Source of the DNA: JBGRQA01 sp041725895
GTDB lineage: Bacteria; Bacteroidota; Bacteroidia; Bacteroidales; Marinifilaceae
Length of the DNA: 64,000 nucleotides
Direction: 5' to 3'
Assembly: GCA_041725895.1 (NCBI GenBank)
Contig: JBGRQA010000025.1
Coordinates: 28,301 to 92,300 of the forward strand
A program made the translations under genes and the position numbers. The notes beneath the pieces were generated by a model. That model saw only the letters and a program-made list of their open reading frames with translations. It made no database searches and was not told the origin of the DNA. Below, one piece after another: positions 27,236 through 36,169 of this stretch. Numbering within the stretch: the stretch's first letter is position 1; every line of letters begins with the position of its first letter.

Positions 27236-27670
27236 TTAAGAGAACTCAATGCTTAGTCCTTCGTGGCACAATTCAATACTTTCCACGGCAACCTCGTTTC
27301 CCGTTGAATTCAAAGAGGGACCTTCCACTTTGCAGGGATATGCTTCCTTTACTTTCCATGAAACAACTGGAGTGTGTTCCTCATTCATCAAAGTAATGGT
27401 TAAGTCACGTCTTTCAATTCTATTCAGCTTCACAGTATTGAGCCATTGGAAAAACTCGTTATCGCCCTGAAACATCCCACGTTTGAGAGTGATATTGGAA
27501 TATTGCGGTATGCCAGGCATTTTGGTAACCTGATACTCAAGGGAACTCCCCTCCCGGTAATCGATATTCTGTAACTCTACTGTAAGTCCAGATACTTCGG
27601 TAAAACCAATCCGGGTTCCCCCCCATTCTACCTGAAAATGAAAAACACTAACTGGATAATTAATAGCCAT
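27236..27670 (-). CDS. eCIS inner tube protein 1 (Afp1-like)
   Basis: At 144 residues it matches the bulk tube protein: AINYPVSVFHFQVEWGG at the start, SGLTVELQNIDYREGSS, and ITLKRGMFQGDNEFFQWL. These proteins stack as hexamers inside the sheath. It follows directly after the second sheath gene (42-base gap). High expression relative to other structural genes would be expected from stoichiometry, but no separate promoter is evident. Confidence 0.92.
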   Translation of the reverse strand: MAINYPVSVFHFQVEWGGTRIGFTEVSGLTVELQNIDYREGSSLEYQVTKMPGIPQYSNITLKRGMFQGDNEFFQWLNTVKLNRIERRDLTITLMNEEHTPVVSWKVKEAYPCKVEGPSLNSTGNEVAVESIELCHEGLSIEFS

Positions 27671-27712
27671 AACTATATTATTAAAGATTTAATTTATTGG
27701 TTTAAATACAAC

Positions 27713-29101
27713 TTATGATTCCTGCAGCTTATGCGAAAACTTCAGGATAATGAACTCGGCAGGCCGAACAGCAGCAAGCCCTATTTCAATATTCATTCTC
27801 CCCTCGAGTAGGTCCTGCGAAGTCATGGTTTCTCCAAGCCCTACCTTTACAAAGAATGCATCTGCTGGTTTCGAACCGGCAAGTGCACCATCGCGCCAGA
27901 GAGAGGTCAGAAAATTCTCAATCATGGTTTTAGCTCGCAACCAGGTATTGGCATCGTTGGGCTCAAATACAACGAACTCCGTAGCCTTCTTTACCGATTC
28001 CTCAATAAAGATGTACAACCGCCTGACAGGAACATAGCGCCATTCATTATCGTTCCCGGCCAAAGTTCTTGCCCCCCACACCAGGGTTCCTTTTCCGGTA
28101 AAAGACCGAATTGCATTGATTGATTTTCCTGATGAAGCATCAATATTTAACAATTCCTGTTCCTCGTGGGTAATTTTTTGAACAGGACCAATCACTGAAT
28201 TGATTCCGACATTTGCGGGAGCTTTCCAAACACCCCGCTCCCGGTCAACCCGGGCATAAATCCCGGCAATTGCACCGCAGGGTGACAGATCAACAAACTT
28301 CTTTTTTATTTCGGCAATAATACTTCTATACAAACTCGGCTCCGAAGCAGAAAGATCTGATAGTTTCGCATTGGCAAGAGAAGCAATTGTACCATCACCT
28401 GTTTGGTTATGAGTATTTACCTTCACCACTTTCTCATCATAACTATAATTTAGCGAAGTTTTCAAAAATGGATAGTAAGCCGCTCCGTATTTCAAATACT
28501 CCATTCCAAGTTCGGTTCTAAAAGTTTTGGCATCGGAACCATACATATCGACAATAGTAAACCTGTCCTGCAATTTATTACAATGGGCCAAAGCTTCCTT
28601 CACTACCACCCCGTATTTCGTAATTGTATCCAGCGAGACAGCATCAGGGAATACCAACAAAGTGGGTTCATCCACTGTTTCGAGCACCTTAATCCCTTTC
28701 CTGATTTTCTCCTCATTCACTCCGGAAGAGTAATCTCCTACAGAAACAATGTAACAATCGCCTCCTCCATTGTTAAAAAACATTTGCAACTGGTAATACA
28801 TCTTAAACTCGGAGACATTGGGCAAAGTAACCCCAATGGACCTGCCCACAACTTCGTTACGGGAGTTAATGGTGTCACTCAATACAACATGAAAAGGTTC
28901 ACTGTTTGGACCACCGAATATTTCCTTGAATTCCAATAAGGAGGATATCCTGACTGCAGTGTCCGACACATTCGTGCCTTCCTTTAATGCTGTGTTGGTA
29001 TACCCAATAAAAGCGGGTATGGCGGTTTCCACTGCCGCAACGGAAGCAGGCAGTGAGGAGGTTTCTTCAACATAGACTCCTGGTGTTTTATAATTTGCCA
29101 T
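27713..29101 (-). CDS. eCIS contractile sheath protein, short form
   Basis: This 462-residue tail sheath protein has the N-terminal handshake segment ANYKTPGVYVEETSSLPAS and a C-terminal core with RSFTGKGTLVWGARTLAG, NEWRYVPVRRLYIFIEES and MNIEIGLAAVRPAEFIILKF (each quoted separately). The C-terminal ~170 residues are nearly identical to the long sheath protein upstream, so the two arose by duplication. It lacks the central insertion found in the other. Together they should form the contractile outer sheath. Confidence 0.95.
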   Translation of the reverse strand: MANYKTPGVYVEETSSLPASVAAVETAIPAFIGYTNTALKEGTNVSDTAVRISSLLEFKEIFGGPNSEPFHVVLSDTINSRNEVVGRSIGVTLPNVSEFKMYYQLQMFFNNGGGDCYIVSVGDYSSGVNEEKIRKGIKVLETVDEPTLLVFPDAVSLDTITKYGVVVKEALAHCNKLQDRFTIVDMYGSDAKTFRTELGMEYLKYGAAYYPFLKTSLNYSYDEKVVKVNTHNQTGDGTIASLANAKLSDLSASEPSLYRSIIAEIKKKFVDLSPCGAIAGIYARVDRERGVWKAPANVGINSVIGPVQKITHEEQELLNIDASSGKSINAIRSFTGKGTLVWGARTLAGNDNEWRYVPVRRLYIFIEESVKKATEFVVFEPNDANTWLRAKTMIENFLTSLWRDGALAGSKPADAFFVKVGLGETMTSQDLLEGRMNIEIGLAAVRPAEFIILKFSHKLQES

Positions 29102-29138
29102 ATTCTTACGATTGATGTTGTAATCAACTAATTTAATT

Positions 29139-30902
29139 TTATGATTCCTGCAGCTTATGAGAGAACTTTAGAATAATAAATTCTGCAGGTCTCACAGCAG
29201 CCATCCCAATTTCAATGTTCATCCTTCCCTCGAGAATATCCTGCGAAGTCATAGTCTCCCCAAGACCAATCTTCACAAAAAAGGCTTGCTCAGCTTTGGC
29301 ACCCGAAAGCGCTCCATCCCTCCATAATTTTCCAAGGAAATTTTCGATCATAGTCTTGGCTCGCAGCCATGTTTTGCCATCATTGGGTTCAAACACCACA
29401 AATTCAGTAGCTTTTTTCACCGACTCCTCTACAAAATTGAATAACCTTCGGACAGGTACATAACGCCACTCATTATCGTTGCCAGCCAAAGTTCTGGCCC
29501 CCCATACCAGACACCCTTTTCCGGAAAACTTTCTGATCACATTGATGGATTTTCCGGATGTTGGATCAATATTCAGATCCTCTTGCTGCTCCTTGGTAAC
29601 CAAAACGGAAGGCTCTTTCACCAGTCTCAGGCTAACATTTGCAGGAGCTTTCCAAACACCCCGTTCATGGTCAACTCGTGCATACACACCCGCCAATGCG
29701 GCCGAGGGATACAAAACAATTTCGTGTTGTTTTTTGATCTCCCTGACAATGGCATTGTAAAGATTTTTGTCAGGCGCTATACCATCAGAGCCACCGGTAA
29801 GGCTTGAACCAGAAAGGGCAATTCCAACTCCGCTACCGCTATCGGTATAAACCAATGCAATACCATTCCCCTTACTTCCAGGCACAGCGGTAATTGTAAT
29901 TACATTGGATGCCCTGGCAGCAGTATATGCCGGATCGTTAAAGTTCGTAATGGCGTTAAGCAAAGATGTAGCCGCCTGAATATTGGTATTGCCAGCTTGC
30001 CAGTCCTGGCCTTCCCCCTCGGTAAAAGTATGCCCATTGATGGTTACAATATCACTTGCCAATTTGGAAGAATCGTCGATAGTAATTGTGCCTGTTGCAG
30101 CCAAAGGAGTATTGTCACCCATTCGTACATTTTCCAGATTTTTACCTCCTGTAAAGATACCTCCGGTCCTGCTATCGGTAATTTCCACACTCCTATTCTC
30201 AAAATGAAGATCCAAAGTGGTCCTAAGGGAGGGATAGTAGCAAGCTCCGTAATTCAGGTAATCCAAACCAACATCTGCCCTGAAACCATCTCCATCCTCC
30301 CTTGCAGTTCCTCCAAGCACAGCCGCATCCATAAGCGCAAAACGATCCTGGAGTTTATTGCACTGAATCAACATAGCATCATTCATGGTTTTCCGGTTCA
30401 CAGCACTCAATTGCATCGCTTCAGGTACCAAAAGCAGAGTCACCTCATCCTCTTTTTCCACGGCAAGTAATCCAGCCTTAAGCTCGGCACCCCGAATCAA
30501 GGAGGTTGGATCATTCGGTAATGCTTGATCCGTATAACTCCCAACAGAAACCACGTAACAGGGGCCGCCGCCATTACCGAAATACATCACCATACTGTAA
30601 TACAAGCTGTAAGGTGAAAACCTGGCGGATTTGGCAAAAGAAATGTTCGTGTTTTCCTCTGTAGAATCCTTTCCGCTAAGTATCACCGAAAGCTTTTCCT
30701 TAAATGCTCCACCAAATATCTCCTCAAATTCCAACATAGAGGTAATTCTCACAGGAGTATTCACTGCCAGTGCCTCCCCTTTCTTTGTTCTTCTTTCGGT
30801 GTAACCGATGAATGCAGGAATTGCAGTGGCAACCGGAGCCACCGAGACAGGTAACTTCGATATTTCCTCAACATAAACACCGGGAGCTTTGTAGTTGGCC
30901 AT
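29139..30902 (-). CDS. eCIS contractile sheath protein, long form with inserted domain
   Basis: This 587-residue sheath protein shares both ends with the short form but carries about 110 extra residues in the middle (about 258-375). The insert begins GTITIDDSSKLASDIVTING, has HTFTEGEGQDW, and ends with SKGNGIALVYTDSG and ALSGSSLTGGSDG. It is a beta-rich module of the kind seen on phage tail proteins and should project outward from the sheath, decorating part of the surface. The same two motifs occur in the protein encoded just upstream. Different sheath paralogues in one particle are known from Afp2-4. Confidence 0.93.
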   Translation of the reverse strand: MANYKAPGVYVEEISKLPVSVAPVATAIPAFIGYTERRTKKGEALAVNTPVRITSMLEFEEIFGGAFKEKLSVILSGKDSTEENTNISFAKSARFSPYSLYYSMVMYFGNGGGPCYVVSVGSYTDQALPNDPTSLIRGAELKAGLLAVEKEDEVTLLLVPEAMQLSAVNRKTMNDAMLIQCNKLQDRFALMDAAVLGGTAREDGDGFRADVGLDYLNYGACYYPSLRTTLDLHFENRSVEITDSRTGGIFTGGKNLENVRMGDNTPLAATGTITIDDSSKLASDIVTINGHTFTEGEGQDWQAGNTNIQAATSLLNAITNFNDPAYTAARASNVITITAVPGSKGNGIALVYTDSGSGVGIALSGSSLTGGSDGIAPDKNLYNAIVREIKKQHEIVLYPSAALAGVYARVDHERGVWKAPANVSLRLVKEPSVLVTKEQQEDLNIDPTSGKSINVIRKFSGKGCLVWGARTLAGNDNEWRYVPVRRLFNFVEESVKKATEFVVFEPNDGKTWLRAKTMIENFLGKLWRDGALSGAKAEQAFFVKIGLGETMTSQDILEGRMNIEIGMAAVRPAEFIILKFSHKLQES

Positions 30903-30948
30903 AATGCTATACTTTTATTTGTTTTTACATTGATTTCCTTTACTTCTC

Positions 30949-32388
30949 CTAAATAAATATGTATACTTCCGATTCCAATTGACCGGCAAATTCTTTCCTT
31001 ATTTCCTGACGTGAGGGATTTGGTAGATTGGCAACAATTGTTTGGTTGTCTGAAGCTTGCTGCAATTCTACATTGAGTTTGGGATATTCAAAAAAAGGAA
31101 TTGCTTTTGTTGACCTAAAAACCAATGTTTGAAAACCTTGCACCAGAATATCATATTCTAATTTCTCTACAGAAACACTCGCCTTTTCGTTTGCAAGAAT
31201 CGCCTCCTCCAGAGCAAGTACAGTTTCCGACGGAGATTCCCCCCTCCGAAAATCAATTCCCTCCGTAAAATCAATTCCGTTGATACTTACGGTATAATCT
31301 GTAACATCATTATTGATAAGGGTAAGAGTTCCCCTGGCTTTCACGCCCTCTTTTCCGTCGGCTAATGTTTTTCCCGACAAGGAAATAGCCCGATGTTCTC
31401 CTCCTTCGGAATATCCCAGTTCGATTGAATTCCCGGATGTCCCGGAATCAAGGGCCGTAAGCTCAATACTGGCGCAGATCCGTACAAAATCATTTTGGGA
31501 ATAAGGTGAACCATTTACTGCTCCCAAATCTTTTATCACCAGGGCATCCGAAGAAAAGTCGATGTTCTGACTCTTGTTCACTACAAAGTATCTCCAGTAA
31601 GTAGCGGCCCTGCAAAAGTTCAATTCATATTCTTCGGTCTCACCGTACAGATGATCCGTTGCGGTATCGTACAGAATATCCACGATTCCCAGAACATTTT
31701 GTTTCGCCAGTAAATCGTCAACATAAATATTTTCCACCTTCAAGATGGAAGTACCTGTCTCATCCCAAATAGTAATTGTATATCTTCCTTTCGGCTTGAA
31801 TCGCAGATCCACCTGCTGGATAAAAGCATTGTCCGAATCAACACTAAGTTCCAGGGTTGTTGGAAAAGCTGTACCATCCGTTTCTTTGCCTATTGAAACA
31901 GGATTACCATCCCTATCGCTTACCCTCATTAATACATTTGTCGGATTTCCATCCAGGGTAAATGAGTAGGTAAATAACTGTCCTCTTAAGGAGTCTAAAA
32001 GTTCGTGGGTAATGATCTCGGGATTGCCGGAATGATTCGAAGCTTTTCCGGGATCGTTTCTGAAGTACAGAATCTTAGGACCGCTGTACCTGCGGCCGGC
32101 CGAATCATTCAAACCGGTAACATTCAACATCTCCACAACCTTATCTGTTGCGATAACAAAGCTAAACCGCTGGTCAGCGTCCAATTCTACAAAAGGGGTA
32201 TTCTCCTTATCCTTTGCCCTATATAGAACTGTAACTCCATTTGCCAATCGTTTAAACAACATCCTGCCATTTTTCAGCAAATTTTCCGTTTCCCGGGTAG
32301 GAGATAAATGAACAAATCGATCACAACCATCCTTGAAATAGTTATGAGCAATTGCCAGGTTAAAGAGCCTTTTGTAGTTAATATTCAT
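30949..32388 (-). CDS. eCIS-associated structural protein of unknown role
   Basis: This 479-residue protein lies between the cap/terminator gene and the sheaths, with a start overlapping the upstream stop (ATGA). The first ~270 residues are unrecognised. The rest contains two motifs shared with the inserted domain of the long sheath protein but in reversed order: first GTSGNSIELGYSEGG with SLSGKTLADGKEG, then GTLTLINNDVTDYTVSING with DFTEGIDFRRGES. No signal peptide is present. A role at the cap end or as a surface decoration is plausible. In AlgoCIS a cap adaptor sits between the tube end and the cap, but equivalence here is untested. Confidence 0.65.
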   Translation of the reverse strand: MNINYKRLFNLAIAHNYFKDGCDRFVHLSPTRETENLLKNGRMLFKRLANGVTVLYRAKDKENTPFVELDADQRFSFVIATDKVVEMLNVTGLNDSAGRRYSGPKILYFRNDPGKASNHSGNPEIITHELLDSLRGQLFTYSFTLDGNPTNVLMRVSDRDGNPVSIGKETDGTAFPTTLELSVDSDNAFIQQVDLRFKPKGRYTITIWDETGTSILKVENIYVDDLLAKQNVLGIVDILYDTATDHLYGETEEYELNFCRAATYWRYFVVNKSQNIDFSSDALVIKDLGAVNGSPYSQNDFVRICASIELTALDSGTSGNSIELGYSEGGEHRAISLSGKTLADGKEGVKARGTLTLINNDVTDYTVSINGIDFTEGIDFRRGESPSETVLALEEAILANEKASVSVEKLEYDILVQGFQTLVFRSTKAIPFFEYPKLNVELQQASDNQTIVANLPNPSRQEIRKEFAGQLESEVYIFI

Positions 32389-32996
32389 TTCGATATTGTT
32401 TTACTGCCAATCCCGATGTTTTCGATAGGTGCAACAGAGTCAAAGAATTCTTTCTCCTGGAATGTAACGAGCTTAAGCCGGTAGAGAACCGACGGCAGGT
32501 ATTTGGTTCCCACTACCGACCAGAAATTATAAAGTTGCTCAAAGGAGTAGGAATACAACTCCACAACAAGTTTATGAATGTTAGGATCCGTCTTAACCAA
32601 GGCGGGGGAATTCTCCCGGGTAAAAACATTTTTAGCCTGAAAAAAGGAAATGATAAAAGACAACTGCTTCAGTCCCTCCACATAATCGTCAGAAGAATCA
32701 TTTTCGATCTTGTCCTGAAAATTCGCAGAAATTAGAACATAGAGGTTGAGCTTTATTTCCGGGTTAAGGTATTCCACATTCCCCTCCCTATTGATCATTG
32801 ATGTTCTTTGCTCCTTGTATACCCTTTCTTCCTCTATGTTGATCAGAGATACTCCCAAGGATTTGTCGGGAATTACAACACCACTCTCCGTTGCCACACT
32901 GGTAAGGAAAACCCTGTCAACATCGGGAGTACCTGTCCTTTTCTTCAGGTACTCATTCAGTTCGTTGGTAATAAATGTCAGGCAAGTGTGTATCAT
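32385..32996 (-). CDS. Tail terminator/cap protein (DUF4255, Afp16/Pvc16-like)
   Basis: This 203-residue protein has the DUF4255 (Pvc16_N) hallmarks: TCLTFITNELNEYL at the start, GVSLINIEEERVYKEQ, LNPEIKLNLYVLISANF and LYSYSFEQLYNFWSVVG. Afp16-like proteins cap the tube and end sheath growth. In Afp the gene is at the 3' end of the cluster, whereas here it precedes the sheath genes, the usual order in Bacteroidota. Confidence 0.92.
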   Translation of the reverse strand: MIHTCLTFITNELNEYLKKRTGTPDVDRVFLTSVATESGVVIPDKSLGVSLINIEEERVYKEQRTSMINREGNVEYLNPEIKLNLYVLISANFQDKIENDSSDDYVEGLKQLSFIISFFQAKNVFTRENSPALVKTDPNIHKLVVELYSYSFEQLYNFWSVVGTKYLPSVLYRLKLVTFQEKEFFDSVAPIENIGIGSKTISK

Positions 32997-33049
32997 TTCA
33001 AGAATATCTGTTTGATTTGATTCCTAAGGTATTCCACAGCTCCTTTCAA

Positions 33050-33223
33050 TTACTGAATCAATTCTTCACCATACTTTCTTTCCCAAAGGGACGATCCCAT
33101 ACTACTTCTCATTTTAGATAAAGTCAGGCAGCTATTCATTTTATAAGGTTCTCTGCTAAGGCAGTTATTTTTCAAGTTGCCCACATCCCCTATGGTTGTG
33201 CTTCTAGAAATTGATTGATTCAT
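33050..33223 (-). CDS. Small ORF between the caspase-like and terminator genes
   Basis: A 57-codon frame starts directly on the caspase stop (TGAATG) and ends 53 bases before the DUF4255 gene, so it fills the gap and would be translated by reinitiation. It reads MNQSISRSTTIGDVGN and continues polar and basic, with no hydrophobic segment and no family I recognise. The placement supports it, but its length and composition do not exclude chance. Confidence 0.45.
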   Translation of the reverse strand: MNQSISRSTTIGDVGNLKNNCLSREPYKMNSCLTLSKMRSSMGSSLWERKYGEELIQ

Positions 33224-34318
33224 TCAATTATTTTGCCTACACACTTTGATACCATAGGCCCCCGTTCCGTTTGCACTATTGTAATGCTGAATATTCAAAT
33301 AGTAGGTTCCAGGAACTAAATCGACAATGATTTTTGCATTCAATCCCTCCCCTCCATCATCATCCTCTTGAATAAGTCGGGTTTCACTATCCGGGCCATA
33401 GAGTTTCATCAGAAGATCTGTCCTTCCTTCCGTTTCAATTGTATATTTTCCAGGCTTAACTGCAGTGAATCTGTACTCATCTTTCTCCCCCGCCTGACTT
33501 ATTTGGGCCGTCACTGGTGACAGGTCGATAACAGAAAGTTCCACGATATCTTCATTTGGGGAAGTTATTGTAGGTTCAAATGCTCTTTGATTACGGAAAT
33601 CCTCCGACACTGATCCATACTCACTATATTGAGGCTTTTGCCGGGAAGTAATCAACTCACGGATCTTACTGTGTAATTCTTCTAAGGATCCTTGAAATGC
33701 ACCATTTTGCCATGCCTGGCAGAGTGCCATGGTAAAAGCTCCTCCTCCAATATATCCTTCCGAGAAAAATCCGTCACGACATCCCCCCAAATGAATCAGC
33801 TGTGCATTTATGTTGGGGGCCTTTTCAGACCGGCGTGCCACTGGCCGAAAAACCGCTTCTTCGTTTACTGCAACAGTCCTCCTACCCCGATAATTAGTTC
33901 CGGAATTACAGCTGTCACTTATCATGATTATCCGGACCCCGGTACGAAACCTTGTCAATGCCTGGTGAATTTTATCATCAATCACTTCTCGATCAAAAGC
34001 AATAAGAGTTTCATCCTGCCCATCCAATTCGTCTCCATTTATATCGGGCTGTTGTCCCCCATGGCCCGAATAATAGAACACAAAAATATCATCTGCGACC
34101 AGGTTTTCAGCAGCGCGATACAAGGAAGAAAGAATCTTGTCGCGTGTAGCCTCGGCAGTTTTCAACTTATTTATTACATATCCAAGAGGCTTTAGAATCC
34201 GTTCCATATTGTCAACGTCCAACTCACATCCCCAACACCCGTTGGTACCGTCCCATCCATCATAAGCAATGGGATCAACACTTTTTAATCCAACTAATAA
34301 AGCTGTTGCTTTTGCCAT
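33224..34318 (-). CDS. Caspase-like (C14) protein with C-terminal PPC domain
   Basis: This is the first gene of the eCIS operon, 364 residues from the preferred start. The caspase fold has its catalytic dyad at His86 (FYYSGHGGQ) and Cys137 (MISDSCNSG), with the NGDELDGQDE loop of metacaspase-like enzymes, which typically cleave after basic residues. The C-terminal ~100 residues form a pre-peptidase C-terminal (PPC) beta-sandwich (GEKDEYRFTAVKPGKYTIE, then GTYYLNIQHY). No signal peptide is present, so it acts in the producer or travels as cargo. I chose the ATG at 34318 because GGAGG lies seven bases upstream. An in-frame ATG at 34354 lacks this site. Confidence 0.87.
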   Translation of the reverse strand: MAKATALLVGLKSVDPIAYDGWDGTNGCWGCELDVDNMERILKPLGYVINKLKTAEATRDKILSSLYRAAENLVADDIFVFYYSGHGGQQPDINGDELDGQDETLIAFDREVIDDKIHQALTRFRTGVRIIMISDSCNSGTNYRGRRTVAVNEEAVFRPVARRSEKAPNINAQLIHLGGCRDGFFSEGYIGGGAFTMALCQAWQNGAFQGSLEELHSKIRELITSRQKPQYSEYGSVSEDFRNQRAFEPTITSPNEDIVELSVIDLSPVTAQISQAGEKDEYRFTAVKPGKYTIETEGRTDLLMKLYGPDSETRLIQEDDDGGEGLNAKIIVDLVPGTYYLNIQHYNSANGTGAYGIKVCRQNN

Positions 34319-34325
34319 AGTAATT

Positions 34326-34330
34326 CCTCC
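34326..34330 (-). promoter_or_regulatory. Ribosome binding site that fixes the caspase gene start
   Basis: The minus strand reads GGAGG then seven bases and ATG. Strong Shine-Dalgarno sites are uncommon in Bacteroidota, so this one is notable and supports the start at 34318. Confidence 0.65.
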
Positions 34331-34354
34331 TATTCTTTTTATATTATCCTTCAA

Positions 34355-34937
34355 AAAAATGGTTTAAACAGTAACTACCCTTTCACTCCGGTATGATTTC
34401 AGTCCTGTAATTCAAGACAAGAAACAATCCTCTACCTTTGCATTCATCCCAAAGGGTATTCTTTTCATCAATTCAAAGATTTTCTCCTTGAATTTCGGAA
34501 CCATTTCGATTTCAAAGTTTTGCTCTATTGAAATTACAGGTAAGGAATCTGTCTATCACAATTTTCTCGGCTGTTTTTTTTCCTGATTCGTAAAAAAATT
34601 ACATGTCGACACTTATATGATTTTATATTAAAACCTATTTTTGTTGGATTAACACAATCATTTCTTACACTAAAATATTTTTTCCCTCGATTGAGGTCAT
34701 CGAAAGGACTTTACAAAAAAAAGCTTGCAAAAGTTCAAAAAAACAGGAAACCTCCCCAACAATAGATTTAACATACTAATTCTGAACAGAAAGCAAATCC
34801 GACAAAAACATAGCCTCCTCCCAAACAATGGCCTCATTCCAATCCCCTTCGTACGATCCGCTTCAGAAATAACATACTCCACCCCAGTTCACAGCCTTTC
34901 CCATCCACAATTAACAAAGGGAGCTTTGGGTTTCATT
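34355..34937. other. Upstream region of the eCIS operon
   Basis: This AT-rich, gene-free region must contain the promoter of the eCIS operon on the minus strand. I searched it for the TAnnTTTG box on the minus strand and found no exact match, so a non-standard sigma factor or activator is possible. A TACCTTTG on the plus strand near 34432 points away from the operon. Confidence 0.45.
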
Positions 34938-35093
34938 GGGGAAGACTGTTCGGACCACGAAAAGTGTCCCGACCAGCCCCAACCTCAATAAACTTAATGT
35001 TTCCCCTCCTGCTTCCCCTCCCTCCAGTAAACATCAAAGAAATGGAATCATGTCGTTAACACTTTTCGGCATGGCTTTGCCTCCTTCCGCCAT
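34938..35093 (+). repeat. Right copy of the direct repeat flanking the eCIS operon
   Basis: This block matches 5096-5252 in the same orientation, with about four differences. It continues into a tandem repeat, as the left copy does. Confidence 0.9.
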
Positions 35094-35240
35094 GGCTTTG
35101 AAGTTTTCCGGCGTGGCTTTGCCTCTTTCCGACGTGGCTCTGAAGTTTGCCATCATGGCTTTGCCTTTTGCCAAAGCACCTTTGACTTCAGCCAATCTGC
35201 CGTTGACCTTTTCCGGCACTCCGTTACCATTTGCCGCCAT
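35075..35240. repeat. Tandem repeat tract, 21-bp period
   Basis: About eight degenerate units of the form (C/A)ATGGCTTTG followed by CCTTTTGCC run in register with a 21-base period. Because 21 is a multiple of three, both strands show open frames with a seven-residue repeat (for example GKAMMAN, FKAMAEG on the minus strand). No start context or family supports expression. The left counterpart of this tract is out of phase. Confidence 0.75.
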
Positions 35241-35548
35241 CCTGTTTTAAAAAAGTTCGACACATAGAATCAGCCAAGAAGGAAACAAACGCCGGAAAAC
35301 AGGAAAGCCATAAAGGAAGAATCCAAAGGTTCAGTGATGTAGAAGAACGACAACCGGAAGATCACCAGAACCTGAATGAGAACTTGCAAAGCAATAATTG
35401 CCAGAGGCAAAATTAAGGCGACCTAAAACAACTGGTTAGCCCCTTAATTCGGGGATGAAAGAATTAAGAAAACAATGTAGATTTTTTATTGAACAAAATC
35501 TTGACATTGCATTTCATTATATCTAATTTAACTAAACTATTTCCTTTT
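35241..35548. other. Gene-free stretch within the right flanking block
   Basis: I see no gene here. The sequence does not obviously match the equivalent part of the left block (5511-5804), so only the ends of the two blocks are conserved. Confidence 0.4.
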
Positions 35549-35589
35549 AATACCAAACCACCCCTCCCGGCCGAAGCTGAGAGGGGTGG
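35549..35589. repeat. Hairpin repeat, right copy
   Basis: AAACCACCCCTC pairs perfectly over 12 bp with GAGGGGTGGTTT. It is the second copy of the 41-base element at 5805-5845, in the same orientation. It also lies 33 bases past the end of the minus-strand TPR gene and could terminate it. Confidence 0.8.
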
Positions 35590-35622
35590 TTTGCAATATC
35601 TTTGTTTCCCAAAAGAATCCGA

Positions 35623-35913
35623 TCAGGGATTGATCAGGTCTTTGTTGTGGTAATCCATGATGGAATTAATCATATCCAGATTGACCTGTGCTTTTTTGTT
35701 GTCAGGATTAATATCGATTACAGCATAAAAGCCGCTCAATGCAGGGCCAAATTGCCCCAACTGGTAGTAGAGGGTACCAATCTGAAAAAAAGCCTCTTCA
35801 TGCTTGGGATCCAGTTCAGTTACCTCTTTGTAAAGGGCAATGGCTTCCTGAATCTCGTTGGCCGCCACCTTTTCCTGTGCAGCCTTTATCAGTTCTTGTA
35901 TCTTGCTTTCCAT
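35623..35913 (-). CDS. Small TPR-repeat protein
   Basis: This 96-residue protein is made of about two and a half tetratricopeptide repeats: AIALYKEVTELDPKHEEAFF, then IGTLYYQLGQFGPALSGFYA, then VIDINPDNKKAQVNLDMI. TPRs are protein-binding scaffolds. There is no signal peptide. It stands alone on the minus strand, just outside the flanking repeat of the eCIS block, so it belongs to the chromosomal backbone. The partner is unknown. Confidence 0.85.
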   Translation of the reverse strand: MESKIQELIKAAQEKVAANEIQEAIALYKEVTELDPKHEEAFFQIGTLYYQLGQFGPALSGFYAVIDINPDNKKAQVNLDMINSIMDYHNKDLINP

Positions 35914-36096
35914 TCGTTGTAGTGTTTATTCTACAGCAAATTTAGTGAATTCGGCTGGCAGGGAAAGAATAAAAGAGAGGAAAATGTGCGATTTTGCTGT
36001 TTTGTTCACTGGACAGAACATAGCAGAAGCCTATTCTCTTCCAAATTCACGTGTCAACAATCGCAAATGGATGTATAGAATAGCAACCGATTTTTG

Positions 36097-36104
36097 TACT
36101 TTTG
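36097..36104 (+). promoter_or_regulatory. -7 promoter box for the flavin reductase gene
   Basis: TACTTTTG fits TAnnTTTG 65 bases upstream of the ATG at 36170. The -33 element is not clear. Confidence 0.45.
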
Positions 36105-36169
36105 CAGAATAGAGGACTCAAAAAAATGGAAGGCTACCGGCCCATTTTTAAAATCGTATAAAACAGATT

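Noticed and set aside
5870..34318. Interpretation as a prophage or a type VI secretion system
   Set aside because: No capsid, portal, terminase or lysis genes and no T6SS membrane-complex genes (TssJLM) are present. The Afp15 ATPase, DUF4255, DUF5908 and CIS_TMP genes identify an eCIS.
34936..35250. Plus and minus frames with seven-residue repeats in the right tandem tract
   Set aside because: They arise from a 21-base tandem repeat open on both strands. No start signal or related left copy supports translation.
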